Made by a program: the position numbers and the translations under genes. The notes below the pieces were generated by a model. That model searched no databases. It had not been told where the DNA came from and was given only the letters and a program-made list of their open reading frames with translations. A stretch of 64,000 bases of DNA. It comes from Paracoccus denitrificans (GTDB lineage: Bacteria > Pseudomonadota > Alphaproteobacteria > Rhodobacterales > Rhodobacteraceae). Location: assembly GCF_900100045.1 (NCBI RefSeq), contig NZ_FNEA01000010.1, positions 118,679 through 182,678 on the forward strand, given 5' to 3'. Position 1 is the first letter of the stretch; the number at the start of each line of letters is the position of its first letter. Positions 19,626 to 29,848 of the stretch are shown in pieces.

Positions 19626-19943
19626 ATGAGCCGATCCGAACCTGAACTGCCGCCGAACTCTGCCATGCATGAATTGCGCACGCGCATCGACGCGCTGGAT
19701 GCGCGGCTGGTGGCGCTTCTGGCCGAGCGTTCGGCCCTGATCGACGAAGCGGCGCGGATCAAGGCCCGCGAGAATCTGCCGGCCCGCATCGACAGCCGCG
19801 TCGAGGAGGTTGCCGCCAATGCCCGCACCCTGGCGGCCGAGCATGGGCTGGACCCCGACCTGGCCGAGCAACTCTGGCGCGTGATGATGGAGCATTTCAT
19901 CGCCCAGGAGGACCGGGTGCTTTCCGTCCCGAAGCAAGGCTAG
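19626..19943 (+). CDS. Chorismate mutase, AroQ class
   Basis: A 105-aa all-helical protein of the AroQ chorismate mutase family. Typical features are LRTRIDALDARLVALLAERS, a conserved lysine in AARIKARE and the R.....V C-terminal part in LWRVMMEHFIAQE. It would convert chorismate to prephenate for phenylalanine and tyrosine synthesis. The closely related isochorismate-pyruvate lyases cannot be excluded from sequence alone. It stands alone, convergent with the thioesterase/ruv operon. Confidence 0.82.
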   Translation: MSRSEPELPPNSAMHELRTRIDALDARLVALLAERSALIDEAARIKARENLPARIDSRVEEVAANARTLAAEHGLDPDLAEQLWRVMMEHFIAQEDRVLSVPKQG

Positions 19944-19959
19944 GCGGCAAGCCTGCCGC
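19944..19959. terminator. Small convergent hairpin
   Basis: GCGGCA (19944-19949) pairs with TGCCGC (19954-19959) over a 4-nt loop, at the 3' ends of chorismate mutase and the convergent thioesterase gene. The stem is short and there is no T-run, so it is only a possible terminator. Confidence 0.35.
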
Positions 19960-19979
19960 AGATCAGGCCCCGACAAGCG

Positions 19980-20390
19980 TCAGACCGGGATCATCGTGCC
20001 CTGCAGCATGGCGACATGCTTGCGCGTCTTGCCGGTTTCGGCCCAGACATCGGCGGCGACGACCATGATGCGGCGGCCGGGGCGGATCACCCGGCCCTCG
20101 GCCACCAGCTGGTCGCCGGTCGCGGGGGACATCAGGTTGATCTTCATCTCGACCGTCATGACCTCGGCCGCCTCGGGCATCAGGGTCAGCGCGGCATAGC
20201 CCGCGGCCGAATCGCCGATGCTGAAGGTCAGGCCGGCATGGCCCGCGCCATGTTGTTGCAGCGATGTGGGCAGGATCGGCGCGGTGATGGCGATGCGCCC
20301 GGGTTCGATCAGGGCAAGCCGCGCGCCCAGCGTGCGCATCATGCTCTGGCGGTCGAAGCTGGTGCGGATGCGGCTTTCCAGGTCATTCAT
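19980..20390 (-). CDS. PaaI-type hotdog thioesterase
   Basis: A 136-aa hotdog-fold thioesterase of the PaaI/YdiI group: [14 protein letters not shown].. is the catalytic loop, followed by the central helix [13 protein letters not shown]. Such enzymes hydrolyse acyl- or aroyl-CoA, often as housekeeping. Its start overlaps the 3' end of ruvB by 8 bp, so it is the last gene of the ruv operon. In many relatives another hotdog thioesterase, ybgC, follows ruvB. Substrate unknown. Confidence 0.8.
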   Translation of the reverse strand: MNDLESRIRTSFDRQSMMRTLGARLALIEPGRIAITAPILPTSLQQHGAGHAGLTFSIGDSAAGYAALTLMPEAAEVMTVEMKINLMSPATGDQLVAEGRVIRPGRRIMVVAADVWAETGKTRKHVAMLQGTMIPV

Positions 20391-21408
20391 CGAACAGGCT
20401 CTCCTGCGTGCGGGGGGCGTCGAGGCCCAGATGCCGCCAGCCGAGCCGCGCCAGCATCCGGCCGCGCGGGGTGCGGCTGACCAGCCCCTGTTGCATCAGA
20501 TAGGGCTCGATCACTTCCTCGATGGAATCGCGGCTTTCCGACAGCGCGGCCGAAAGCGTCTCGACCCCGACCGGGCCGCCGCCGTAATGCTCGGCCATCA
20601 GCGTCAGATAGCGGCGGTCGGCGGTGTCGAGCCCCAGGTGATCGACGCCAAGCCGGGTCAGGGCCGAATCGGCGATCTTGCGGGTCAGCCGGCCGTCGCC
20701 CTCGACCAGCGCGAAGTCGACCACCCGGCGCAGCAGGCGGCCGGCGATGCGCGGCGTGCCGCGGGCGCGGCGGGCGATCTCGCGCGTGCCCTCGGGTTCC
20801 GAGGGGATGCCCATCAGCCGGGCGCCGCGGGTCACGATCAGGTCGAGCTCCTCGATGGTATAGAATTGCAGCCGCGTCGGGATGCCGAAGCGGTCGCGCA
20901 GCGGCGTGGTCAGCAGGCCAAGGCGGGTGGTGGCGCCGACCAGGGTAAAGGGTTGCAGCTCGATCCGCACGGTTCGCGCCGCCGGCCCCTCGCCGATCAC
21001 CAGGTCCAGCTCGAAATCCTCCATCGCCGGATAGAGGATCTCTTCGACCGCCGGGTTCATGCGGTGGATCTCGTCGATGAACAGCACGTCGCGAGCTTCC
21101 AGATTGGTCAGGATCGCGGCGAGGTCGCCCGCGCGCGCCAGCACCGGGCCGGAGGTCATCTTGAAGTTGACGCCCAGCTCGCGCGCCATGATCTGCGCCA
21201 GCGTGGTCTTGCCAAGGCCGGGCGGGCCGTGGAACAGCGTGTGATCCATGGCCTTGCCCCGCATCCGGGCGCTTTCGATGAAGACGCGCAGGTTGGCCCG
21301 CGCCTCGGCCTGGCCGACGAAATCTTCCAGCCGTTGCGGGCGCAGCGCGCGGTCCTCGCCGTCGCTTTCCAGCGGTTCGGGGCGCAGCATCGGGTCGGGC
21401 TGGCTCAT
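20383..21408 (-). CDS. ruvB: RuvB, Holliday-junction branch-migration motor
   Basis: A 341-aa AAA+ helicase. Walker A GPPGLGKT lies at residues 61-68 and Walker B is in [11 protein letters not shown]. The C-terminal winged-helix domain ends with [18 protein letters not shown]. Hexamers of RuvB, loaded by RuvA, drive Holliday junctions for RuvC cleavage. Its start overlaps the htpX stop (ATGA). The intervening htpX separates it from ruvA and ruvC, an unusual order. Confidence 0.97.
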   Translation of the reverse strand: MSQPDPMLRPEPLESDGEDRALRPQRLEDFVGQAEARANLRVFIESARMRGKAMDHTLFHGPPGLGKTTLAQIMARELGVNFKMTSGPVLARAGDLAAILTNLEARDVLFIDEIHRMNPAVEEILYPAMEDFELDLVIGEGPAARTVRIELQPFTLVGATTRLGLLTTPLRDRFGIPTRLQFYTIEELDLIVTRGARLMGIPSEPEGTREIARRARGTPRIAGRLLRRVVDFALVEGDGRLTRKIADSALTRLGVDHLGLDTADRRYLTLMAEHYGGGPVGVETLSAALSESRDSIEEVIEPYLMQQGLVSRTPRGRMLARLGWRHLGLDAPRTQESLFDE

Positions 21409-22283
21409 CGCGCGCCCCAGGGGCCCGAGGCCGGGGCGCCCGAGGCCATGGCCTGCAGCCGGGCGATGCGCTCTTCGGTCGGCGGGTGGGTGGCGAAAAG
21501 GCGGTCCATGCGCAGCGCGTGCAGCGGGTTCACGATGAACATGCTGGCCGAGGCGGGGTTCCTTTCGGCCGGGATGTTCACAACCTGGCCTGCCGCGCGC
21601 GAGATCTTGGCCAGCGCGCCGGCCAGCGCCATCGGCCGGCCGCAGATCTCGGCGCCCATGCGGTCGGCCTCGTATTCGCGGGTGCGCGAGATCGCCATCT
21701 GCACCAGCCCCGCCGCCATGGGCGCGAAGATCATGGCGAGGATCGCCGCCAGCCCGCTGCCGCGATTGTCGTCGCGCCCGCCGAACATGGACGAAAACAT
21801 CAGCATGTTGCCCAGCATGGCGATGGCGCCGGCCATGGTGGCGGTGACGGTCATGGTCAGCGTGTCGCGATGCTTGATATGCGCCAGCTCATGCGCGATC
21901 ACGCCGGCCAGCTCGTCGCGGTTCAGCACCCGCATGATGCCCTGCGTCACCGCGACGGCGGCGTTTTCCGGGTTGCGGCCGGTGGCGAAGGCGTTGGGCT
22001 GTTCGGTTTCCAGCACATAGACCTTGGGCATCGGCAGGTTCGCGCGCTGCGCCAGCGCCGCCACCATGTCGACCAGTTCCGGCGCCTGCTGGCGGGTGAC
22101 CAGATGCGCGCCCTGCTGGCGCAGGACCATCTTGTCGCTGTTCCACCAGGCGAAGAGATTGCCCGCCCCGGCGATCGCCAGTGCGATCACCGCTCCGCCC
22201 CGGCCGCCGATCAGCCCGCCCATGCCCATGACCAGTGCGGTCAGGGCGGCCATCAGGATGAAGGTGCGCAGGTTCCCGGTCAT
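21405..22283 (-). CDS. htpX: HtpX, membrane zinc metalloprotease
   Basis: A 292-aa M48-family protease with four hydrophobic segments and the zinc motif HELAHIKH, with a third ligand in the REYEADRMG region. It takes part in quality control of inner-membrane proteins and partly overlaps FtsH function in known bacteria. The ATG at 22283 lies 5 nt after the ruvA stop; the gene ends in an ATGA overlap with ruvB. The operon location between ruvA and ruvB is odd and suggests insertion of the gene there in an ancestor. Confidence 0.94.
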   Translation of the reverse strand: MTGNLRTFILMAALTALVMGMGGLIGGRGGAVIALAIAGAGNLFAWWNSDKMVLRQQGAHLVTRQQAPELVDMVAALAQRANLPMPKVYVLETEQPNAFATGRNPENAAVAVTQGIMRVLNRDELAGVIAHELAHIKHRDTLTMTVTATMAGAIAMLGNMLMFSSMFGGRDDNRGSGLAAILAMIFAPMAAGLVQMAISRTREYEADRMGAEICGRPMALAGALAKISRAAGQVVNIPAERNPASASMFIVNPLHALRMDRLFATHPPTEERIARLQAMASGAPASGPWGAR

Positions 22284-22288
22284 CGTCC

Positions 22289-22960
22289 TTACTCCTTGGG
22301 CGCCAGCAGCCGCAGGGCTGCGCGGATCAACGCCGCGGTCGGCGCGGCGGGTTCCCGTGCCGCGGCCTCGGCCACCGCCGATGCGGCCTCGGACGGAGCA
22401 TAACCCAGATTCCCCAGGGCCGAGAGCGCATCCGCCGTCGCCTGCGCCGAAGAGGGCGCCGCTTTGGCCGGGACTGGCGCGGGGACGGCGGCCTCGACCA
22501 GCTCGACCTCGGGCAGCGGGCCGGGATCGACGGTCAGCGCCCCGCCAAGCGCCATGACGGCCGGCGCCTTGTCCTTGAGCTCCATCACCACGCGCTGCGC
22601 CAGTTTCGGGCCGACGCCGGGGGCTTTCCTCAGCGCCGACCAGTCGCCAAGCGCCAGCGCGCGCGACAGCCCGTCCGGTCCCAGCGTGCCCAGGATCGCC
22701 AGCGCCACCTTGGCGCCGACGCCCTGCACCGAGGTCAGCAGCCGGTGCCATTCCTTTTCCAGAAGCGTGGGAAAGCCGAACAGCTGCAACAGGTCCTCGC
22801 GCACCAGCAATTCGGTGTAAAGCGCGGTCGCCTGCCCGGCAGGGGGCAGGTTGGCGGCGGTGCGTTCGCTGACATGGACGATGTAGCCCACGCCGCGCAC
22901 GTCGATCAGCACATGGTCCTGCGCGCGATGCAGGATCACTCCGGCGATGCGTCCGATCAT
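22289..22960 (-). CDS. ruvA: RuvA, Holliday-junction binding protein
   Basis: A 223-aa protein: N-terminal OB-fold ([26 protein letters not shown]..), tandem helix-hairpin-helix motifs ([17 protein letters not shown] and [16 protein letters not shown]), a proline/alanine-rich linker and the C-terminal RuvB-binding domain (about 170-223). It binds the four-way junction and loads RuvB. It follows ruvC with a 10-bp gap on the minus strand. Length is normal. Confidence 0.96.
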   Translation of the reverse strand: MIGRIAGVILHRAQDHVLIDVRGVGYIVHVSERTAANLPPAGQATALYTELLVREDLLQLFGFPTLLEKEWHRLLTSVQGVGAKVALAILGTLGPDGLSRALALGDWSALRKAPGVGPKLAQRVVMELKDKAPAVMALGGALTVDPGPLPEVELVEAAVPAPVPAKAAPSSAQATADALSALGNLGYAPSEAASAVAEAAAREPAAPTAALIRAALRLLAPKE

Positions 22961-22970
22961 TGCCCGGCCC

Positions 22971-23465
22971 TCATGCGCTTGCCTTGATTCGCAAGGCGCG
23001 GCCCTGCAGGTGATGAGCGTGACAGATCGCCACGGCCAGGGCATCGGCGGCGTCCGGCCCGGCGAATTCGACGCCGGGCAGCATGAAGCGGACCATGTGC
23101 TGGATCTGCTCCTTGGCGGCATGGCCGACGCCGACCACGGCCTTCTTGACCGCGTTCGGGGCGTATTCGCCGATCTCCAGCCCCGCCTCGGCCGGGGCCA
23201 GGAGGGCGATGCCGCGCGCCTGGCCCAGCTTGAGCGTGCCGAGCGCGTCCTTGTTCACGAAGGTCTGCTCGACCGCGGCGGCATCGGGGGCGTGCCGGAC
23301 GATCACCGCGCAAAGCCCGCGATAAAGCGCGGCAAGGCGCGGTCCCAGATCGCCAGCCTCGGAATGGACGATGCCATTGTCCAGATGCCGCAGGCGCGGC
23401 CCCTCGACCGCGATCACCCCCCAGCCCATGTTCCGCAGGCCGGGGTCTATGCCGATGATCTTCAT
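22971..23465 (-). CDS. ruvC: RuvC, Holliday-junction endonuclease
   Basis: A 164-aa resolvase with the RNase-H-like active site: D7 in [14 protein letters not shown], the acidic residue in [10 protein letters not shown] and the C-terminal [14 protein letters not shown] segment. It nicks Holliday junctions in complex with RuvAB. The ATG at 23465 fits the conserved N-terminus. It is the first gene of the five-gene ruv/htpX operon and is divergent from the pha antiporter operon. Confidence 0.97.
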   Translation of the reverse strand: MKIIGIDPGLRNMGWGVIAVEGPRLRHLDNGIVHSEAGDLGPRLAALYRGLCAVIVRHAPDAAAVEQTFVNKDALGTLKLGQARGIALLAPAEAGLEIGEYAPNAVKKAVVGVGHAAKEQIQHMVRFMLPGVEFAGPDAADALAVAICHAHHLQGRALRIKASA

Positions 23466-23589
23466 GCCTGTTCCCTTGTTTTGGCCAAGGGTTAGCACGA
23501 AAGGCGAACATCGCCTAGTTGCTTTGTCATTGGCTTGACATCGGAGCCCCCCGCCGCGAACAGAGGTGCATGAAAAGGGACGAGGGACA

Positions 23590-26430
23590 ATGTCGCCAGC
23601 ACTGATCGCCGCGCTTCCGTTCATCGGGGCGCTGTTGCCCGGATTGCTGATCCGCTCGGGACGCGATGTCGCGGCCGTCTCCTGCGCGACGGCGACATTC
23701 ATCGCGCTCCTGGGCCTTTGCCTGCACATCCCGGCGATCATGGCGGGCGAAGTGATCACGGCGCGGTTCGAATGGCTGCCCTCGTTGGGACTGAACGCGA
23801 ATTTCCGCATCGACGGGCTGGGCCTTCTGTTCGGCATCCTGATCCTGGGGATCGGCCTGCTGATCATCGCCTATGCGCGCTATTACCTGTCGAGGAACGA
23901 TCCGGCGGGCGTGTTCTATGCCTATCTGATGCTGTTCCAGGGCGCGATGCTGGGCATCGTGCTGTCGGACAACATCCTGCTGCTGCTGGTGTTCTGGGAA
24001 CTGACCTCGCTGTCGTCCTTCCTGCTCATCGGCTATTGGAAGCATCTGCCCGAGGGGCGGCAGGGCGCCCGCATGGCGCTGACCGTGACCGGCATGGGCG
24101 GGCTGGCCATGATCGCGGGCATGCTGATCCTGGGCAATATCGCCGGCAGCTACGACATCGGCGACATTCTGCAGGCGCGCGAGGCGATCCAGGCCAGCCC
24201 GTATTACCTGCCGGCGCTGCTGCTGATCCTGCTGGGCGCATTCACCAAATCGGCGCAGTTCCCGTTCCATTTCTGGCTGCCGCACGCCATGGCGGCGCCG
24301 ACGCCGGTTTCGGCCTATCTGCATTCCGCGACCATGGTGAAGGCCGGGCTGTTCCTGATGGCGCGGCTGTGGCCGGTGCTGTCGGGGACGCCGGAATGGT
24401 TCTACATCGTCGCCACGACCGGGCTTGTGACCATGGTGCTGGCGGCCTGGATCGCCATCTTCCGCGACGACCTGAAATCGCTGCTGGCCTTTTCCACCGT
24501 CTCGCATCTGGGGCTGATCACCATGCTGCTGGGCTTCGGCACCGAGGCGGCGGCGGTGGCGGCGGTCTTTCACATCATCAACCACGCCACCTTCAAGGCG
24601 GCGCTGTTCATGACCGCCGGCATCATCGACCACGAGACGGGCACGCGTTCCATCGCCCGGCTGGGCGGTTTGCGCCGGCTGATGCCGGTGACCTTCGCCA
24701 TCGGCACCATCGCCGCGCTATCCATGGCGGGCATTCCGCCGCTGAACGGATTCCTGTCCAAGGAACTGATGCTGGAACAGGCGACCCATGCCGTCTGGCA
24801 GGGCAATCCGTGGCTGATGGCTGCGATGGCGACGCTGGGGGCGCTGTTCTCGGTCTGCTATTCGCTGCGCTTCGTCTGGCAGGTGTTCTTCGGACCCGAG
24901 CGGGACGACTATCCGCACAAGCCGCATGATCCGGGCTTCGGCCTGTGGTCCGCCCCGGCGCTTCTGGCGGTGCTGGTTGTGCTGATCGGGCTGTTTCCGG
25001 CCAGCATGGCCGGCTGGCTGGTCGAGGTTTCGGCCAGCGCCGTCACCGGCACCGCCCAGCATCCGCATCTGGCGCTGTGGCACGGGCTGAACCTGCCGCT
25101 GGCGCTGTCGGCCGCCGCCCTGGCCGGCGGGGCGGTGCTGCTGGCGCTGAATCGTCCGATGCTGGCGGCCCGCGCCGCCATCGCCTGGCCCGACGCCAAG
25201 GCGATCTTCGACGCCATCACCCGCGCCGCGACCTGTGCGGCGGGGTTCTTTACCGACCGGCTGACCAACGGGTCGATGTCGCGCGCCCTTGCCGCCTTTG
25301 CGCTGACCGTCGTACTTTGCGGGCTCTGGGCCTTTTCGACCGGAGGCTGGCAGGGCGCGACCCGGCCGATGCTGCCGGTCCAGCCGGTGCCGCTGGTCGG
25401 CTGGGCGGCCCTGATGGTGGCGACCTGCTGCATGGTCGCCTTTCACCGCCGGCGCATCCTGGCGCTGGTGCTGGTCGGGATCATCGGGCTGATGGTCTCG
25501 GTCAGCTTCATTTATCTTTCGGCCCCCGACCTGGCGCTGACGCAGATCTCGGTCGAGGTGGTCACGGTGGTCCTGCTGCTGCTGGCGCTGAATTTCCTGC
25601 CCAAGTTCACCGTGATCGACAGCCGCGACCGCAAGCGCGGCATGGACGCCTTTATCGCCACGGTAACCGGGCTCGGCTTCGGGGCGCTGGCCTATGTCAT
25701 CATGCGCAGCGATTTCGCGTTTCCGTCGATCTCGGAATACATGCTGGCGAACAGCTACAAGCTGGGCGGAGGCGACAACGTGGTGAACGTGATCCTGGTG
25801 GACTTCCGCGGCTACGACACCTTCGGCGAGATCACCGTGCTGGGCATCGCCGCGCTGACCATATTCGCCCTGACCGAGACGCTGCTGGCGGGCGCAAGCG
25901 GCCGGCGGTTGCGCAACTGGGTCCATGACAGCCGCCGCGCTGGCGACCGCCATCCGCTGACGCTGGTGGTGGTGACGCGGCTGATCCTGCCCATCTCGCT
26001 GGTGGTCGGGCTGTATATCTTCCTGCGCGGCCACAACATGCCGGGCGGCGGCTTCGTCGCCGGGCTTGTGGTCTCGGTGGCGCTGGTGTCGCAATACATG
26101 GCCTCGGGCTTTGCTTGGACGCAGGAGCGGCAAAAGATCAACTATCACGCCCTGATCGGCGCCGGCGTCATCGCCGCCGGTCTGACCGGCATCGGCGCCT
26201 GGTTCGCCGGGCTGCCCTTCCTGAGCTCGGCCTATGGCTATGTGAAGCTGCCGGGGATCGAGGAATTCGAGCTGGCCTCGGCCATGGGCTTCGACCTGGG
26301 CGTGTTCCTGTGCGTGGTGGGGGCGGTGATGCTGGCGCTGAACTCGCTGTCGCGGATCGCGCGTCAGGCGGGCGAGACGGTAAACCTGGACCCCATGGAC
26401 ATCGACCCCAGCAAGGAGGCGAGGCGCTGA
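23590..26430 (+). CDS. phaAB: PhaAB/MrpAB, fused antiporter subunits A and B
   Basis: A 946-aa membrane protein. The N-terminal two-thirds is MrpA/NuoL-like proton-translocating antiporter (with [19 protein letters not shown] and [12 protein letters not shown]). An MrpA-specific middle domain follows, and the last about 140 residues are an MrpB domain ([15 protein letters not shown]). This A-B fusion is the Pha arrangement of rhizobia and other alphaproteobacteria. The complex exchanges Na+ or K+ for H+ and supports growth at alkaline pH or in salt. The ATG at 23590 follows GAGGGA. A TTGACA at 23535-23540 could be a promoter -35 box. The stop overlaps phaC (TGATG). Confidence 0.94.
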   Translation: MSPALIAALPFIGALLPGLLIRSGRDVAAVSCATATFIALLGLCLHIPAIMAGEVITARFEWLPSLGLNANFRIDGLGLLFGILILGIGLLIIAYARYYLSRNDPAGVFYAYLMLFQGAMLGIVLSDNILLLLVFWELTSLSSFLLIGYWKHLPEGRQGARMALTVTGMGGLAMIAGMLILGNIAGSYDIGDILQAREAIQASPYYLPALLLILLGAFTKSAQFPFHFWLPHAMAAPTPVSAYLHSATMVKAGLFLMARLWPVLSGTPEWFYIVATTGLVTMVLAAWIAIFRDDLKSLLAFSTVSHLGLITMLLGFGTEAAAVAAVFHIINHATFKAALFMTAGIIDHETGTRSIARLGGLRRLMPVTFAIGTIAALSMAGIPPLNGFLSKELMLEQATHAVWQGNPWLMAAMATLGALFSVCYSLRFVWQVFFGPERDDYPHKPHDPGFGLWSAPALLAVLVVLIGLFPASMAGWLVEVSASAVTGTAQHPHLALWHGLNLPLALSAAALAGGAVLLALNRPMLAARAAIAWPDAKAIFDAITRAATCAAGFFTDRLTNGSMSRALAAFALTVVLCGLWAFSTGGWQGATRPMLPVQPVPLVGWAALMVATCCMVAFHRRRILALVLVGIIGLMVSVSFIYLSAPDLALTQISVEVVTVVLLLLALNFLPKFTVIDSRDRKRGMDAFIATVTGLGFGALAYVIMRSDFAFPSISEYMLANSYKLGGGDNVVNVILVDFRGYDTFGEITVLGIAALTIFALTETLLAGASGRRLRNWVHDSRRAGDRHPLTLVVVTRLILPISLVVGLYIFLRGHNMPGGGFVAGLVVSVALVSQYMASGFAWTQERQKINYHALIGAGVIAAGLTGIGAWFAGLPFLSSAYGYVKLPGIEEFELASAMGFDLGVFLCVVGAVMLALNSLSRIARQAGETVNLDPMDIDPSKEARR

Positions 26431-26783
26431 TGGAACTTCTGCTGTCGAGCGCGATCGGGATGCTGACCGCCGCAGGGGTCTATCTGATCCTGCGCCTGCG
26501 GAGCTTTGCCGTGGTGCTGGGCATGACCATGCTCAGCTATGCCATCAACCTGTTCCTGTTCTCGACCGGGCGGCTGGTGGTCAACGCGCCGCCGGTCCTG
26601 CAAAAGGGGGTGGAGGTCTATACCGACCCGCTGCCGCAGGCGCTGGTCCTGACCGCCATCGTGATCTCGTTCGGGATGACGGCGGTGGTGGTGATGATGG
26701 CGCTGGGGGCTTTCCTCGAGGGGGGCGACGACCGCGTCGACATGCCGCGCGCCGACCGCCTGCCGGGGGATGGTGACGCATGA
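26430..26783 (+). CDS. phaC: PhaC/MrpC antiporter subunit
   Basis: A 117-aa NuoK-like membrane subunit with three helices and the family stretch LPQALVLTAIVISFGMTAVV. Part of the Pha/Mrp cation/proton antiporter. Start and stop overlap both neighbours: TGATG with phaAB, and a 4-bp overlap with phaD at 26780. Confidence 0.94.
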   Translation: MELLLSSAIGMLTAAGVYLILRLRSFAVVLGMTMLSYAINLFLFSTGRLVVNAPPVLQKGVEVYTDPLPQALVLTAIVISFGMTAVVVMMALGAFLEGGDDRVDMPRADRLPGDGDA

Positions 26784-28372
26784 ACCACCTTATCATCGCC
26801 CCCGTCATCCTGCCCGCCGTCATCGGGCCGCTGATCATCCTGTGGATGCGCAACGACCTGCTGTTGCAGCGGGTGTTCTCGATTGTCGGGACCGCGCTTC
26901 TGGCCGGGGTGGCGCTTTACCTGAACGTGCTCGCCGCGGGCGGCGAGGTCCAGGTCTATCGCCTGGGCAACTGGGCCGCGCCCTTCGGCATCGTCCTGAT
27001 GCTGGACCGGCTGGCGGCGCTGATGCTGCTGCTGACGGCCGTGCTGGCGCTGGCGGTCCAGCTTTACGCCATGGGCTCGGGCTGGGACCGCAAGGGCCGG
27101 CATTTCCATGCGCTCTGGCAGTTCCAGCTGATGGGCGTCTGCGGCGCCTTCCTGACCGGCGACGCCTTCAACCTGTTCGTGTTCTTCGAGATCCTGCTGA
27201 TCGCCAGCTATGGGTTGATGATCCATGGCGGGGGCGAGATGCGGCTGCGCGCCGGGGTGCAATACGTCGCCTACAACCTTGCCGGCTCGACCCTGTTCCT
27301 GGCGGCGCTGGGGGTGCTCTATTCGGTTACCGGCACGCTGAACATGGCCGACATGGCGCTGCGCGTGGCGGCGATGCCGGCCGAGGACACCGCGCTGTTG
27401 CGCGTGGGCGCGGTGCTGCTGATGCTGGTCTTTGCCGTCAAGGCGGCGCTGGTGCCGCTGCATTTCTGGCTGCCCTCGACCTATGCCAATGCGCCGGGGC
27501 CGGTGGCGGCGCTGTTCGCCATCATGACCAAGGTGGGGGTCTATGGCATCATCCGCTTCTTCACGCTGGTCTTTCCGCAGGATGGGGTGATCGAAAGCGT
27601 GGTGGCCGATCTGCTTCTGCCCGCCGCGCTGTTCACGCTGGCCATCGGGCAGATCGGTATCCTCGGCACCCGCCATCTGGGCCGGCTGGCCGGTTTCGCC
27701 GCCATCGGCTCGATCGGGACGCTGATGATCGCGGTGGCGCAGTTCACGCCGCAGGGCACCTCGGCGGCGGTCTATTACATGATCCACTCGACGCTGGCGG
27801 CGGGCGCGCTGTTTCTGATCATGGACATGGTCGGAGCGCGCCGGGGCGATCTGTGGCTGCGGCTGGATCGGGTGATGCCGGGCAATGGGCTGGTTGCCGC
27901 GCTGTATTTCACCGCGGCCATCGCCGTGGTCGGCATGCCGCCGTTTTCCGGCTTCATCGGCAAGCTCCTGGTGATGCAGGCGACCGGGGCGGCGCCGGCG
28001 ATGGTCTGGATCTGGGCCACCATCCTGATCACCTCGCTGGTCGCGATCTATGCCCTGTCGCGCGCCGGCTCGATCCTGTTCTGGAAAAGCTTCCAGCTTA
28101 GTCCAGCCCCCGCAACGGCCTCCCCACCCGTGCCCGCCCCCGCAACCGCGGGCGGTCCCAAGCTGGAGCCGGACGAGCCGATCCAGGATCTTGGCGATGC
28201 GCCGGCGAACTGGCTGGCGGTCGCCTCGGTGGTGCTGCTCTTGTCGGGCATCGTCGCGCTGACCGCTTTCGCCGGCCCCGCCATGCGGCTGGCCGAGGCG
28301 ACGGCGGCGCAGCTTCACAACCCCGACGCCTATGTCTCGGCGGTGCTGGAAGGGCAGGAGGGCACGAAATGA
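26780..28372 (+). CDS. phaD: PhaD/MrpD antiporter subunit
   Basis: A 530-aa NuoN/NuoM-like subunit with about fourteen membrane segments. Signatures are GVCGAFLTGDAFNLFVFFEI, VKAALVPLHFWLP and FAIMTKVGVYGIIR. Together with PhaAB it carries ion translocation. A proline/alanine-rich cytoplasmic insertion (residues about 437-455) precedes the final membrane segment. Overlaps phaC and phaE by 4 bp each. Confidence 0.94.
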   Translation: MNHLIIAPVILPAVIGPLIILWMRNDLLLQRVFSIVGTALLAGVALYLNVLAAGGEVQVYRLGNWAAPFGIVLMLDRLAALMLLLTAVLALAVQLYAMGSGWDRKGRHFHALWQFQLMGVCGAFLTGDAFNLFVFFEILLIASYGLMIHGGGEMRLRAGVQYVAYNLAGSTLFLAALGVLYSVTGTLNMADMALRVAAMPAEDTALLRVGAVLLMLVFAVKAALVPLHFWLPSTYANAPGPVAALFAIMTKVGVYGIIRFFTLVFPQDGVIESVVADLLLPAALFTLAIGQIGILGTRHLGRLAGFAAIGSIGTLMIAVAQFTPQGTSAAVYYMIHSTLAAGALFLIMDMVGARRGDLWLRLDRVMPGNGLVAALYFTAAIAVVGMPPFSGFIGKLLVMQATGAAPAMVWIWATILITSLVAIYALSRAGSILFWKSFQLSPAPATASPPVPAPATAGGPKLEPDEPIQDLGDAPANWLAVASVVLLLSGIVALTAFAGPAMRLAEATAAQLHNPDAYVSAVLEGQEGTK

Positions 28373-28860
28373 TCCGCCGCCTGTTCCCGCATCCCTGGCT
28401 GTCGGTCACGCTGGTCCTGGTCTGGATGGCCCTGGTCAACCGCTGGGCCGTGGGCTCGCTGGTCTTTGCCGCGATCATCGGCGTGGTGGTGCCGCTGATC
28501 ACCGCGCCCTATTGGCCCGGCGCAAAGGGCTATCGCGCGCCCCACAGGATTCCGGCCTATCTGGCCATCGTGCTGTGGGACATCGCCAAGGCGAATTTCG
28601 CCGTGGCGCGGATCGTGCTGTTCACGCCGCGCCGCGCGCTCCAGCCCGCCTGGATCGCCGTGCCGCTGGACCTGCGCCACCCCGAGGCGATCACCGCGCT
28701 GGCCGCGACCATCACCCTGACCCCCGGCACGGTCAGTTGCGACTTGTCCGAGGACGGCCGCGCACTGCTGGTCCATGCCATGCACGCCCCCGACCCGGAT
28801 GCGGTGCTGGATGAGATCAAGACCCGCTACGAGGCCCGGTTGAAGGAGATCTTCGAATGA
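28369..28860 (+). CDS. phaE: PhaE/MrpE antiporter subunit
   Basis: A 163-aa MrpE-family subunit with two or three N-terminal membrane helices and a soluble C-terminal part containing EAITALAATITLTPGTVSCD, the family hallmark. It is needed for assembly and function of the antiporter in studied species. Start overlaps phaD; stop overlaps phaF (ATGA). Confidence 0.93.
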   Translation: MIRRLFPHPWLSVTLVLVWMALVNRWAVGSLVFAAIIGVVVPLITAPYWPGAKGYRAPHRIPAYLAIVLWDIAKANFAVARIVLFTPRRALQPAWIAVPLDLRHPEAITALAATITLTPGTVSCDLSEDGRALLVHAMHAPDPDAVLDEIKTRYEARLKEIFE

Positions 28861-29126
28861 TCGCTTATGCGCTTTTCTTCGCCTATGGCTGCTTTGGGCT
28901 GGCGCTATTGTTCTGCCTTTACCGCGTGGTCTTCGCGCCGGGCCTGTCGGATCGGGTGCTGGCGCTGGACACCATGGCGATCAACGTGATCGCGCTTCTG
29001 ACGCTGTTCGGCATCGACAAGGGGACCACGATGTATTTCGAGGCCTCGCTGATGTTCGCCATGGTCGGCTTCATCTCGACCGTGGCTTACGCGAAATTCG
29101 TCCTGCGCGGCGACATCATCGAATAG
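28857..29126 (+). CDS. phaF: PhaF/MrpF antiporter subunit
   Basis: An 89-aa MrpF subunit with three membrane helices; VFAPGLSDRVLALDTMAINVI is the family's conserved loop and second helix. Overlaps phaE by 4 bp and is 9 bp from phaG. Confidence 0.94.
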   Translation: MIAYALFFAYGCFGLALLFCLYRVVFAPGLSDRVLALDTMAINVIALLTLFGIDKGTTMYFEASLMFAMVGFISTVAYAKFVLRGDIIE

Positions 29127-29135
29127 GGGGCGGGC

Positions 29136-29519
29136 ATGATCGCGGAAATCGTCGTCTCGGTGCTGGTGGTGGTGGGCGGGTTCTTCGGCCTCGTCGGCTC
29201 TTATGGGCTGGTCAAGCTGCCCGACCCGATGACCCGGCTGCATGCGCCCACGAAATCGGCGACGCTGGGCGTGGGGGCGGTGCTGATCGCCTCGCTGATC
29301 TGGTTCCCGGCGCGGCATGGGGTGCTGACCTGGCACGAGCTGCTGATCACGCTGTTCCTGTTCCTGACCGCGCCGGTCACCGGCTATTTCATCGCCAAGG
29401 CGCATATGCATCTGGGCTGGAGCCGCGACGAACTGCCCCGCCCGGCGCCCGGCAAGGACTGGGCGACCTTCTGCGACCCGGACAAGGAAAGCCTGGTCGA
29501 TCGCCGCGCCGGCGAATAG
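29136..29519 (+). CDS. phaG: PhaG/MrpG antiporter subunit
   Basis: A 127-aa MrpG subunit with three membrane helices. The conserved segment GSYGLVKLPDPMTRLHAPTK lies in its first half and a hydrophilic tail follows residue 85. It completes the antiporter set (A/B fused, C, D, E, F, G). GGGGGCGGGC just upstream supplies a purine-rich ribosome binding site. Confidence 0.94.
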   Translation: MIAEIVVSVLVVVGGFFGLVGSYGLVKLPDPMTRLHAPTKSATLGVGAVLIASLIWFPARHGVLTWHELLITLFLFLTAPVTGYFIAKAHMHLGWSRDELPRPAPGKDWATFCDPDKESLVDRRAGE

Positions 29520-29525
29520 GGACCG

Positions 29526-29798
29526 ATGCGTGTCCTGCTGCGGGATACGCATGCCTATCGCGGCTGCCGGCTGGCGCTGCCGGACGGCGTGCCCGACCGC
29601 GACCGGGACGTGATCGTGGGCTTTTCCGACGGCATCGAGGTGCCGGGGCGGCTTACCGTGACCCAGACGTCCGGGCCGGTGCTGGACATCGCCGCCTATC
29701 GCACCGCGCGCGGCACCCGGATCGTGCGCAAAAGCTGGCGTCTCAGACAGGACAACGAAGGCTGGGCGATCGCCGCGCGGCTGGCGGCGGAACCCTGA
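29526..29798 (+). CDS. Hypothetical protein at end of pha operon
   Basis: I do not recognise this 90-aa protein. It starts 6 bp after phaG with AGGGA as ribosome binding site and ends just before a strong terminator, so it is cotranscribed with the antiporter. It is soluble, rich in Arg and Asp, and has no signal or membrane segment. The pattern (RDVIVGFSDGIEVPGRLTV, SGPVLDIAAYRTARGTRIVRK) suggests a small beta-rich domain. A role linked to the antiporter is inferred from position only. Confidence 0.65.
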   Translation: MRVLLRDTHAYRGCRLALPDGVPDRDRDVIVGFSDGIEVPGRLTVTQTSGPVLDIAAYRTARGTRIVRKSWRLRQDNEGWAIAARLAAEP

Positions 29799-29805
29799 TA
29801 TGGAA

Positions 29806-29828
29806 AAGGGGCGGAAAACCCGCCCCTT
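29806..29828. terminator. Bidirectional terminator between pha operon and dapA
   Basis: AAGGGGCGG (29806-29814) and CCGCCCCTT (29820-29828) form a 9-bp perfect stem around a 5-nt AAAAC loop. It lies between convergent genes and is flanked by A-rich sequence on the left, giving a T-run for the minus strand. Confidence 0.8.
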
Positions 29829-29848
29829 CATCCGTTCTGATCCGCCGT

